A stretch of 64,000 nt of DNA from Cornus controversa (lineage: Eukaryota > Streptophyta > Magnoliopsida > Cornales > Cornaceae), in NCBI GenBank assembly GCA_026545225.1, contig CM048845.1, positions 86,455,033 through 86,519,032 on the forward strand, given 5' to 3'. Position 1 is the first letter of the stretch. Each line of letters starts with the position of its first letter. Position numbers and translations under genes: made by a program. Shown piece after piece: positions 36,209 to 47,800 of this stretch. The notes below the pieces were generated by a model. The model was not told where the DNA came from and searched no databases. It was given only the letters and a program-made list of their open reading frames with translations.

Positions 36209-39200
36209 GATTTTTTCTCTATATTTTGTTGCGGAAAGGGTTCGAATCGGTACGTTTAATTATCATTCAATTATACTGTCGACATGTGATATTAATAGTG
36301 CAATTGAACTTTAATTTATTGTTCTGGTGTGCTTATTTTGGTGTCGAATGAGGATTATAGATGGGTTAGGCGTTTGATATAGATTTTAAGAGAAACACGT
36401 GTATTGTGGCCAAAGAGAATGAAAAGAAAATTGGGTTCTTTTAATTTTCACACACACATATATATGTATATATTTGTATCTTAGATATTGTACAGGTTAG
36501 CTTATGACAGCACGAGACTTAATTGAGTTGGTTATTGCACTCTTTTGTGAACCAAACAACCAGAATTGATGTGTTCTATTGAATGGGTGAAATTGTTTTT
36601 GATGAGTAGAGTACTGAATTTGTACAGGAAAAAGCAGGGGGAGAAGCAGTGGACATGGAGGATTTTTTCTTTGAGGGAATTGCACGCTGCTACGAACAAT
36701 TTTAATTATGACAACAAGCTCGGAGAAGGTGAATCCGGCAGCGTTTATTGGGGTCAGCTATGGGATGGATCTCAAGTAATGCACCAAAATTTTTTCTCTA
36801 TTTATTTTGTTGAATGTAATTTTCTGATATATTTTTTCATTTTTAACCATGTATCATTAAATGATCATGCAATAGAGCTGCTTTTGGGGGGGAAAATACT
36901 GATTTATTTGTTTGCTGCTTTAATAATTAAATTTATAAAGAAAAAAGTACTGCAAATATGCATGGGGATTCATTGCTTACATTTGCGATTTCTTGACTTC
37001 TGAACAACGCAATACTGTTTAATTATTCGAAATTTCATAAAATGTTACTTGCATTTGCTAGTCTCAGTTTATGGATGATTTGGTTTGTGCTGAATTCGCA
37101 ATTTCAACATAACTTATCTGGATTTGATGTTTAATTGAAGATTAAATAATGAGGCAGAAAAGTTAGGTTTACCTGTCTAGATTGGCTCTCCAAGAACCTC
37201 ATATAGAATAGAGGCAATGGCGTATCTGATGCAAGATTAATATGAATTTAAAACATTAAGATAGTGGTAAATGCTAGTATACTAAATACTAATATTATGA
37301 ACCCTTGCAAATTTTTCTTACCCTTATAGTGAAGGAATTTGTGAAGTGTCTTAGTAGCTGCTGGTATCTTATTTATTTCAGAAAATCTATGTTACTCTTT
37401 CTTTAGAGCCCTTTTTATGAAGTAAGAAGTGTGTGACTGAGTCTTTCAAAGTTTAAAAGTGAAAACATTCATGCTAGATCATATTATTGCATGTCTAGAT
37501 AAGTAAGAGAGAGAAGAAAGGAGATGATAAGTTTAGCTATGAGAGAAAAGAAAGGAAAAAGATAATAGTATCAACCTCGTCTCGTATTTGAGTAAGGAAA
37601 AGAAAGGAAAGGATCTAGGAAGCACGGACACGGATAAAAAGGCAAAGAATCCGTGTCGGACACACCCCGACACGTGTCGGACACGCCAAAAAACATGTTT
37701 GAATTTTTTTATTTTTTTGAATTTTTGGACATGGCGCGGACACGCGTCCGACACGGCTTGAATTTTCAGACACGGCCTGGGCACGGCACGGACACGGCGC
37801 GAACACATGTTGGACACGCCAAAATTTTTTTTTTCCCTCTTTTTCCTCTTGTTTTCATGAATCTTCTCTCTTCCATGGATTCTTACTTTATTTTTCACTA
37901 ATCCCTAATTAATTTTCTAACAAAACCCTAATTGTTTTTACTTTTTTCTCCTTTTTTAGCCTCTTTCTTTCTTTTTCCTAGCAAAATACAAGTTCTAGAA
38001 AGGTTGTTTTAACAATTCAACTATAGCCCATCTTATCTCTTCATCTTTGTTCTTTTTTACTCTTCTTTCTCTTACTGTATAACTGCTATCTTTTACATGT
38101 GACTTTCTAATAATGCATTTGTATTTGGAGTAAGCTGGAATGATGTTTAATGATAAGACTAGTTTTTATTCTAATGTCTCGTTTTGATTTGGTTTTATGA
38201 CTTTGTGACATTGTTCTCTTATAATTATTGTTGTTGTGGTGTAGATTCAATTGTGTACTTGTGATTTATGATTTGGGAATTTTTTCTTTGTTAGGTTGAT
38301 GAAAAATAATATTACTCTTAATTATTTAAAGTACGATATCAAATATTATATAAAAATAAATATTTATTATTTGCCGTGTCCCCGTTGTGTCTGTGTTCTA
38401 ATTTTTTAAGATTTGCCGTGTCATCGTGTCTGTGTCGTGTCGTATCCGTGTCCCGTATTCATTTCCGTGCTTCTTAGGAAATGATAGTATTAACCTTTTA
38501 TCATTTTTGAAAAAGATAGTGGAGAGAGGAGAATTTTTTTTTTTTTTTTGATAAATAAAATTTCATAGAAAGACGCTCAAGAGGGGAGCGAACTCGAAGA
38601 TTTACAAAAAGCCGTACTCCTGCCAACTAAAATCTTAAGCTATCAAGAAGGTCCACTACTTGACCATCCGATGTACAATTTTTCCCGTATACCCAAAAAA
38701 TAAAAGAGTAAGAATTTTGTATTTGAGAGACCAAATAGAAGACTCCTCATTCTCAAAGCGTCTCCTATTCCTCTCTTGCCACAAACCCCACCATAAACAA
38801 AGGGGAGTGACCCTCCAAGCATCCCTGGCTCGGCAGTCCACTGTACACCCTCTCCAAGCCTCGATCATATCCTTCGTGGATCTGGGAAACACCCAGTCCA
38901 TACCAAACACAGCCAGGAACATAGTCCAAACGTCCCTCGCCACTGTGCAATGTAAAAGAAGATGGTTCACCGTTTCCTTTGACCTCTTGCGCACATGCAA
39001 CACCAATTTATCATGATATGGCCACTTCTTCTGAGATTATCAATGGTGAGAATCTTTCTTAGGATAGCTGTCCAAGTGAAGAAGGCCACCTTCACAGGGG
39101 CCTTTGTTCTCCAAATAGCCTTCCAAGGAAAAGCGGGACTCGTGGAGTCCGAGAGGATTTTGTAGGAACGAACCTCAAAGGTTCCCCTTTTGGATCCCTT

Positions 39201-41475
39201 CCACACCATCTCGTCTGTCCCTCCTCCCTCGATCACGTGATTATACAAAATGGATAGAAATTCCGCTACCTCTGAGAGCTCCCAATTGTGAAAAGCCCTT
39301 CGAAAGCTCACATCCCAAGACAGTCTTCCGCTATCAAGCTGATAACAGTCGGCTACTAAGGCTTGTTTATTCGAGGCAATCCTGAAAAGTCTAGGGAACC
39401 TACGGGCCAAAGATAGATCCCCGCACCAAACGTCTTCCCAAAAACTAACATGTCTCCCATTTCTTACCTTGAATTGGATGGGTTTGGAAAACTCATCCCA
39501 TCCTTTCCGAATGCTTTTCCAACCCCCTACCCCCACTGGGAGGTTTAATTCTGTAGACCGCCAACCACCAACTTCCTCTCCACCCCGACTAACAACAACC
39601 CTCCTCCACAATCTGGACCTCTCAACTCCTAAGCGCCAAAGCCATTTTCCCAATAATGCCTTATTAAACACTTCCAGTCTCCTTATTCCCAACCCTCCTT
39701 TTGATTATTTTACAAGTGCTAAGAGCAAAATAGGAACTCACTTGTTACAAAAAATAAATGTAAACAAGTAATCACCAACTCTTATACTCTCCTTCCCTTT
39801 CTGTCCATTTTTGAAAGTACAGAGAAAATAGTGTTAAAGAGTTTAAACTATCATTCAATTTCTTTCCATTTCCCACCTCGCTTTTAAACTCAACACGATT
39901 TAACCTCACTTTTTTTCCTTTCCTTTTTCTTTCCTTGCCTCCTAATTCCTTCAATGCAAATGCAATGTGCCACTATGGTTTAGGTGTGGCATTTGCTTAT
40001 CTTATGAAACATGTTTGGACCCTACTCATCTTTCCCGATCCATTATTTTGATGGAGGCTTTGAGAGAGAGAAGAAAAAAAAAAGAGAAAAAAAATCTATA
40101 AGAAAGTTGTTGATGTGGAACCAGAAAGAAAACAGAAGGTGAGAGAATAGAAGAAATGATGAGACTAGAAGAAGGGGACAAGGAGACAAGCGAAGGGGGT
40201 GAAAAGACAGAGTGAATAGATAGGTTGGACAGACGGAGAGGTTGAGAAAAGCAAGAACAGATATAGGGAAAAAGAAGAACAGAGAGAAATCAGAAGAAGC
40301 AATAATTAATATTCTCCAAAAACTAATAAGTTCTGTTAGATGCAGCCTTTTATAGGTAAATCCTAAAAGAAAAGAGAAGAAAATAAAATACCCAATAAAT
40401 ACTACAAATACCGGGTAAGCATTCAAACAAAAATATTAAAATATCCCTAACAAAATGTCCCCGCACCAACGCTGGCCTGACATAGGTGTGAAACACCTCA
40501 CGATCCCCATCAGTTGTTATCATAGTTTTGAATTGTGGAAGATTCATCCTTTTGCAATGCAGATCAACAACCAACATTGGCTCCCAAGATGTGACCTTTT
40601 GCTGTTTGAACTAATCTTAAGTTGACATTAGACATTGGCAAGAGCATTTCATCAGTGTTTGGTATAGTTGTGAAGTTGCAGGAATGGACATTAATGTGAA
40701 AACTTGTGCTGCAATGCGTGCTTGCTTTCTTTGACTTCCTCTTATTTTCTACTATGTTACATGGATTTGGATGCTGTGTATTGGGTGCAGCATCTGCAGG
40801 TATATGTCTAAGTGTGGACCTCCCTATTCCCAAAACTTTAGTGTCCAGGGATTTTGGCTGGAATTGTGTCCAAAACTTGATACAAGTACATGGACAGATC
40901 TTGCACATTTAGATACTATAATGCTATATAGTATTTTTTTTGATAAATTATAATGCTATATAATATAGTAAGAGGTTTACAATTTATTACATTAAATGTT
41001 TGGACTTCTATTAATTATGGCTGGAAAAAGTTTGGAAAATACAGAAGAATATTAGTATTGATGCATGGAAAAAATTTGAAGCATGTAAGAACACTAGGAA
41101 ATGCAAAACTTAGTTTTGTGGTTGCATATATGAGTTTGAACATGCAATGTACTTCACTACTTCTCTTAAAGGGCAATACATCAACTTACCAAAATAAAAA
41201 ATAAAAAAGAGAGAGTGGGCAATACATTCAGCAATATAGCAAGTACCATTATATTGTGTTGAAACTTGAAACCTTATTTTTTTTTCACTCATGCATTTCT
41301 TATAAAAGAAAAAACATACACGTAGCTATGCAGTCAAATAAAGTGGGAAATAGGGAAGCTCTTGCATGCCCCTAAATATATTGGAGTATCAACAGATTGT
41401 TTGTATCTAAATGTAATACATCTTTTGCTATGATGATGCATGTCAAAAGTATAAACTACATTGAGAGAGAAATCT

Positions 41476-41518
<43 letters not shown>

Positions 41519-42694
41519 ATAGACTGTTTATTTTCAATAATACAAAAGATAATTACAATCAGAATATATAATATTCTCAAGAACATAAAATAAGGAAAGC
41601 AACAGTTTATGAAAATAGAAATTATGCCCCTAATTAAGGAATAGCTAATCATGCCCCTAATTAAGGAATGTTGACTATTTGCTGTATTCAAGGTATGAAA
41701 TGTGAGTCTGCATATTCAGTTTGACAACATTTATGTGTTACACTAGCCTTCATCAAGTTTTTGGTACAATACAAAAACCTGCTACTAATAATTACTTTTG
41801 TTTCCTTTTGTTATCGAATGATTTTCTCATAAGAAAAATAACAAACCAAGGAGATTTTATTGTGACTTGGAGGTCATAGTTTCAAAATAAGAAAACAACT
41901 CTTCGCAAGCGAAGGTAAGGCTATGTACATCTGATCCTCCCAAACCCCGCAATGGCGGGAGCCTTGTGCACTGGGCTAGCCATTTCAGCCCTATTTTACG
42001 TTATGTGGGATGGACCTTTTATGGAAAAGGAGCTGGACATACTATTTCCAGGGATCACTTAAGCAGTGATGGCCATGTAATGTAGACTGGTTTCATGATT
42101 GCTGAAGTGATTTGGTTAAGATACTCTAGCAACCAAATAAAGCAATTCATTTTCCCAAATACAACCTTAAAGCTTTGAACTTTCATTGTTTGAGCCTAAG
42201 ATGTTAGCACAGTTGATGAGTTTAATTGTTTTATTTATTATTTATTATTATTAAAGTTCAAGCAATTCTTTACCAAACATTTCCTTAAAAGTAATCTATG
42301 CAAGGTGATACCATCGTAACAGTTTTTTTTTTTGATAGGCAATAGAAACACCTCGATAATTCTCTACGACAACACTCACCTTTTATGAAACACGACTACT
42401 TCTATAAAGAGGACACATCTGTATCGGATATTGGTACTCCTCGAATACTGGTGGAATCATATCTGATACTTTATGAATGTATCCGTAATTTGAAAGTATA
42501 CTTTCTTATTTCGAACAAGCATCTGATACTTTTCAAATACTCTGCCCATGTACATACAGAGTAATACTTTTCAAATACTTCGGGATATATATTTAACATG
42601 TCTGAATGGTAAAATGTGAATTTTCTAAATATAATATCATAGCATAATTGTTAGGAAAAGCATAACATGTGTTCCAAGTACTTAGAATTTCTTC

Positions 42695-42736
<42 letters not shown>

Positions 42737-44078
42737 GATATAATGAAAATCTATCACGTCTAGTTTAGTCCAAAGTTTACGTTCATGCACTAAAACTCTA
42801 GCTTATTATAATTTTTTACAAGGAAATGCTAGTAATAATATATATAACATCACAAACAACTATTATTTTAAATTTATACATAGATACACATATACTTATA
42901 GTTTATATAAATATCTACATCTATACAATATATATATCCTTATCCTATTTTGTAAGAATAGGTTGCATCTCTGAATCTATATCTTGTCATGTCTAATTTC
43001 TGAGCTCATGCCTCATTGTTCACCTTTTGGCTTTTATATAGATAATGAAATTTCACGCTGACAGAGCTAATATTCAGATCGCAGTTAAGAGGTTGAAGGT
43101 TTGCAGCGACAACGTAGAAACAGAATTCGCTGTTGAGGTTGAGATATTGGCACGTATACGGCACAATAATTTGCTCAATTTACGTGGTTATTGTGCTGAA
43201 GGGCAAGAGCGTCTAATTGTGTCTGATTACATGCCTAATATGAACTTACTCTCTCATCTTCATGGGCAATACTCCTCAGAATGCCTTCTTGATTGGAACC
43301 GACGAATGAATATTGCAATTGGGTGTGCTGAGGGAATTGCGTACGTGTTGAACTCAAAATCCCTATATATCTTCTCTTATCATATTTAACCTTTAATTTA
43401 TTTTTGTACAGCTATCTTCACAACCATGCAACCCCACACATAATCCATAGAAACATTAAAGCAAGCAATGTTTTCCTAGATTCAGATTTCGATGCTAAGG
43501 TTGCTGATTTCAGATCTGTGAAGCTAATACCTGATAGTGCAACACATGTGACCACTAGATTGAAGGACTCTCTTGACTACGTTGCCCCAGAATATGCAAC
43601 ATTGGGAAAGGCATCAGAGAGCTCTGATGTATACAGCTTTGGCATACTTCTGCTAGAGCTTGCCAGTGGCAAGAAACCTGTTCAGAAGCTCAGTGCAACC
43701 ACGAAGCGCACAATCATTGATTGGGCTCTGCCATTGGCATGCGAGAGGAAGTTCAGTGAACTTGCAGACCCAAGGTTGAATGGGAAGTATGTGGAGAAAG
43801 AGTTCAAAAGAGTTGTATTTGTTGCTCTAATCTGTGCTCATAGCCAGCCTGAGAAGAGACCTACGATGCTTGAGGTGGTGGAGCTACTCAAGGGAGAATT
43901 AAAAGAGAAGTTTTCTCTTCTACTAAATGATGAAATGTTCAAGAGTCCTCTGGCTGCAGACTATAATTATGGGTTATCTGGTGCAGAAGGCGGCTCAAAC
44001 CTCAGATCTGAGGATAGAGAATCAAAACAGGAATCGATAGAGTTAGAAGATGACCGCGAAACCAGACGTGATGGCTGA
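36206..44078 (+). CDS. PTI1-like receptor-like cytoplasmic kinase, probable pseudokinase
   Basis: Exons 36206-36249, 36628-36775, 43078-43340 and 43412-44078 join in phase to 373 aa. It is close to the PTI1-like kinase family member At3g15890, a cytoplasmic signalling kinase with no receptor domain. Visible: an N-terminal Cys pair (FCCGKG, residues 7-12) that could be lipidated; glycine loop LGEGESGSVYWG (usual LGEGGFGSV); ATP-binding Lys68 in IAVKRLK; HRN at 164-166 in place of HRD; DFR at 184-186 in place of DFG; a changed activation segment (LKDSLDY for the usual VKGTLGY); intact APE at 210-212. The C-terminal tail after about residue 330 is longer than in Arabidopsis and acidic. The catalytic Asp loss predicts little or no phosphotransfer. 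No stop interrupts the frame, so it may be expressed as a pseudokinase or be decaying. Confidence 0.85.
37615..38477. mobile_element. GACAC-rich TIR element, copy C (best preserved)
   Basis: The left end CTAGGAAGCACGGACACGG and the right end CCGTGCTTCTTAG are inverted copies. Dense GGACACG/CGTGTCC words occupy about 190 bp at the left and about 110 bp at the right. Flanks gaaaggat (37607-37614) and gaaatgat (38478-38485) form an 8-bp near-duplication. The 863-bp interior is AT-rich with no transposase. Confidence 0.8.
38534..39715 (-). mobile_element. 5'-truncated L1-type LINE with poly-A tail
   Basis: Read on the minus strand, the element encodes the C-terminal part of a LINE ORF2 product and ends in a poly-A tail (T-run at 38534-38550, plus strand). 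The 5' end is lost near 39715, typical of incomplete target-primed reverse transcription. It lies antisense in the kinase intron. No convincing target duplication was found. Confidence 0.8.
38640..39692 (-). pseudogene. LINE ORF2 C-terminus with zf-RVT domain
   Basis: Two minus-strand frames, 39692-38967 and 39006-38656, are one protein split by a frameshift near 38985-39000. Recognisable parts are GIRRLEVFNKALLGKWLWR (post-RT region), FWEDVWCG, WKAIWRTKAPVKVAFFTWTA and the zinc-binding zf-RVT block with NWCCMC and VNHLLLHC. The reverse transcriptase and endonuclease domains are missing. A stop also occurs just upstream, in the otherwise conserved run before GGLGIRRLE. Non-functional. Confidence 0.8.
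41848..41990 (+). mobile_element. Au-like SINE, copy 2
   Basis: Contains TTGTGACTTGGAGGTCATAG, CTCTTCGCAAGCGAAGGTAA, CCCCGCAATGGCGGGAGC and GTGCACTGGGCTAGCC in the same order as the copy at 9943-10091. Box B is damaged (TAGTTTCAAAA), so it is an old copy. Confidence 0.75.
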
Positions 44079-44546
44079 ACTTACAGGTTGCAAGATTAGA
44101 GTGTGTGGGTGTGTATATGTATGTATGTGTGTATCTATATATATATAATTTTGATTGAATTATAGTGGTTTTTTCTTTCATTTTTTTTTTCATTGGGCAT
44201 GGTGTGGTGTTGAAGTATACTACACTTTTTTTTTTCCTTTATCTTTTCATTGGGCATAGTTTATGACTTTATGACTGTTGTGAGATTATGTCTTGATGTA
44301 ACCTACATGTATAAATCCCATGTATCCCTGAATTATCACAATGCAAAGAAAAGAGAATGTTGTAAATATTCCAAGTAATTCCAAAAGGGTTACATATCTG
44401 GGTTTTCCCATATCAATTGTATTCAATGGGTATGTCCTTTGCGCGAAGTAGTTTTATGGTTTGAAACTAGATTGATGTTGAGAGGTCACTTGTCATGTAC
44501 CATTGTTGTTAGATATGTTAGCAGTGGCCTGATGTTTAGAAGATAA
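44079..44546 (+). other. 3' flank of the kinase gene
   Basis: Probable 3' UTR and downstream DNA, including TG/TA-rich microsatellite sequence at 44101-44150. No clear polyadenylation signal was chosen. Confidence 0.4.
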
Positions 44547-44820
44547 TAAAGAGATTGATAATTGCATGAACTGTATGATTTTCATTAGAATCAAATCATA
44601 TAAATAATACAATAATACAATGAATCAAATCAAAAAGTAATAACTATCTCCTGTATCTCAGCAATAGTCAAGCTGACCTATTCTTAAGGAAAACTAACAA
44701 AAAAATATTCTTAGAATTATATTCAAAAATTAAATGGAGTTTATACTGCTAAAGCTGTTATATACCAGCAGTTTGTACTGCTAAAGTTGTTATACACCAG
44801 CAGTTGTAACAACTTCTATA
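44547..44820 (-). repeat. 3' LTR of the copia element
   Basis: The plus-strand left end is TAAAGAGATTG and the right end is CAACTTCTATA. Near the right end are two direct sub-repeats of TACTGCTAAAG[C/T]TGTTATA[T/C]ACCAGCAG. Confidence 0.9.
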
Positions 44821-44824
44821 TGCC

Positions 44825-47800
44825 CCCTCAAGATAGGCCACGAGTAGAGAGGCCAATCTTGTCGCGTAACAGCAGGAACTGAGAAGTAGGCAGGGGCTTG
44901 GTGAGAAGATCGGCAAGCTGATCAGCAGAGGAGACATGAGCCACTCGAAGTAGACCAGATTGAACTTGATCTCTGATAAAATGATAATCAACAGCAACAT
45001 GTTTCATGCGAGAGTGAAAGATAGGATTGGAACTTAATTGGGTGGCACCAATATTATCACAATAGACAATTGGAGAATTTGTTAAGCCAATACCAAGTTC
45101 CGAAAGAAGAGAACAAACCCAGCGAAGTTCAGAGCAGTGGTAGTAACAGAGCGATACTCTGCTTCGGCGGATGAACGAGCAACAATTTGTTGCTTCTTCG
45201 AACTCCAAGAGACAAGGTTCTGCCCAATGTAAACAAGATAGGCACTGGTGGAGGAATAATCATCTTTATTATCGGCCCAATCCGCATCTGAAAATGCATG
45301 AAGAGAATCAGAGAAGCCATGAAGAGTGAGGGGAGAATCACGATAGAGAAGAAGGCCCTTGTCTAGTGTGCCACACAAATAACGTAAAATACGCTTAACA
45401 AGAACCCAATGCTCAGTGGTAGGTTGATGCGTAAATTGGGCCATTCTATTGACTGCAAAAGAGATGTCTGGTCGTGTTAAGGAAAGATACTGCAGGTTGC
45501 CAACTACTGCACGATATGGAGTGGGGTCTGAGAGAGGTGTGCCTGAGGTTAAGGAGATGGCTGATGAGCTAGTTGGTAAGGGAGTGAGGGCAGGTTTTGC
45601 ATCATCCATATTGGTTCATTTGAGTAAGTCCTGAATGTATCTTTGTTGGGAGAGCAGAATGCCAAGACGGTGAGGGACAACTTCAACTCCAAGAAAATAA
45701 GAAAGTGAACCAAGATCTTTTAGAGAGAAACGTTGAGCAAGACATTCAACAAACTGTGAAACAAAAGCATCATTGTTGCCAGTTAAGATAATATCATCAA
45801 CATACACTAGAAGATACAAAATATGATTGCTGTTGCGAAGAACAAAAAGAGAGGTATCTGAATGTGAATTCTTGAAACCAGAATCTAACAAAAACTGACG
45901 CAATTTATGATACCAAGCCCGGGGAGCTTGTTTGAGACCATAGATGTCTTTATGAAGTTTACAGACATATGAGGGATTATCAGAGTCCACAAAGCCTGGT
46001 GGTTGAACCATAAAGACATTTTCAGAGAACCTACCTTGAAGAAAGGCATTATTGACATCCAATTGGCGGAGAGACCAACCATTACTTACTGCGATACTAA
46101 GCACAAGTCTCACTGTGGTGGGCTTGACAACTGGACTGAAAGTTTTATGGTAGTCCACACCTGGTCTTTGATGAAAACCCTTGGCTACAAGGCGAGCTTT
46201 GAACCTTTCAATAGAACCATCAGAGTGTCTTTTAATATGGAAAATCCATTGGCAACCAACCAGATTAGAAATGCCATCCGGGGGAACTAGTTCCCAAGTT
46301 CCATTACGAACAAGTGCGTCATACTCTTCAAACATAGCTTGACGCCAATTATGGTATTTGAGAGCCTGTGATATAGATGTAGGAGCAGCATTTTGGGAAG
46401 TTGGTTTGTGGGTGTGAAGGTTGAGTTTCTAAATTGGTTTGGTGATGTTATTCTTAGCTCGGGTAGTCATGCGGTGTTGAGTGGGAGGTGGGACTGTGAT
46501 GTGTGGTTCGGTGGCTGGATGGGAAGGTTGAGGAGATGGTTGGCGGGCAGGGGAAGTTTGCTGTGGGGACGGTGCGGCTGTTTGTGGAGTAGCCTCGGGC
46601 AGAGTCAATCCTTGAGAGCTAGCTACAGATGGAGTGTTGGCGGCCTGCTGGGATGATGTGGGAATAGAAACAGTAAAGACAGGAGGAATCCAAGTGGTTA
46701 TGGTGGTGGAAGTGGGACGTGGGAGAGTGGTGTGCAATGAGGTGTATGGAAAGATTGATTCAACAAATTGAACATGGCGAGAAACATAGATTTTTGAAGT
46801 AGATGGTTCAAGGCAAAGATAAGCACTTTGAGATAAAGAGTAGCCAAGAAACACACACGATTTAGATCATTGATTTAGTTTATGTGAGGTATATGGGCGA
46901 AGCCAAGGATAACACAAACACCCGAAATTTTTTAGTTTAGAGTAATTGGGACTTTCGTGGAAAATTAATTCATGGGGGGAGGACAAATTTAGAGTGGTGG
47001 TTGGAAGCCTATTAATTAGGTAGACAGCAGTAGCAAAGGCATGAGGCCAGAAGGTGATTGGAAGTGAAGCATGAGAGAGTAAGGTGAGGCCAGTTTTAAC
47101 AATATGGCGGTGTCTTCTTTCAGAGTAGCCATTGTGTTCAGGTGTATGTGGTGGAGTGGTTAAGTGGGAAATGCCGTGGAGGGAAAGATAATCTTTGAGT
47201 GCCATATATTCGCCCCCATTATCAGAGTAGAGAGTGATAATTTTTTTAGAGAAATAATTTTCCACAATGGCTTTGTAACGTTTAAAGACTTCTTGAACTT
47301 CAGATTTTCTTTTGAGGGGGTATAACCATATGTATTTTGTGAAATGATCAACAAAAATAACATAATATTTAAAACCATCTTGTGACAGAATAGGAGAAGT
47401 CCACACATCAGAAAAAATTATTTCAAGAGGGTGTGTTGAGTGAATAGATGAAATGGAGAAAGGTAGCTTATGACTTTTATGGCTAAGACAAGCATTACAT
47501 GAGAATTCTTTTGGTAAAGGTGAAGAAGAATCTAACTGATAACTAGAAATAATGTGTTTTAAAATGGGAAAAGCTGGATGGCCTAAGCGATGATGCCAAT
47601 TTGATGATGTGGTTTTGACATGAGAGAAGGCTAGAATTGGGGAAGATCCAGGTTGTGCAGCTGGCCACTCATACACTCCATACATAGTGTTGCCCGTCAA
47701 AAGAATTGCCCCTGTACGAAGATCCTTCACATGAAAAGAAAAGGGTAGAAATTCAATAGAGGCATTATTAGAGATGCAAAATTGAGAGATAGAAATTAAG

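Larger units (their letters stand above)
36776..43077 (+). other. 6.3-kb intron of the kinase gene, filled with repeats
   Basis: This intron interrupts the gene between the glycine loop and the ATP-binding Lys. It carries GACAC element C, a 5'-truncated LINE, a SINE, an (AG)n tract (about 41476-41515), an (AAT)n tract (about 42694-42731) and, at about 42370-42600, words such as GTATCGGATATTGG and CTCCTCGAATAC that suggest a decayed fourth GACAC-type copy. The stretches 39720-41470 and 41520-41840 hold nothing recognised. Confidence 0.75.

Noticed and set aside
36201..36249. Frameshifted first exon making the kinase a pseudogene
   Set aside because: The second ATG at 36206 gives an uninterrupted frame through all four exons, so the frame itself is not broken.
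38660..39016. Plus-strand ORF of 118 codons
   Set aside because: Shadow of the LINE ORF2 remnant on the opposite strand.
40564..40908. 114-codon minus-strand ORF in the kinase intron
   Set aside because: Cys/His-containing but with no zinc-finger spacing or family match; not supported as a gene.
46393..46656. Trp/Gly-rich plus-strand ORF
   Set aside because: Shadow of the Pro/Gln/Thr-rich linker of the copia polyprotein on the minus strand.
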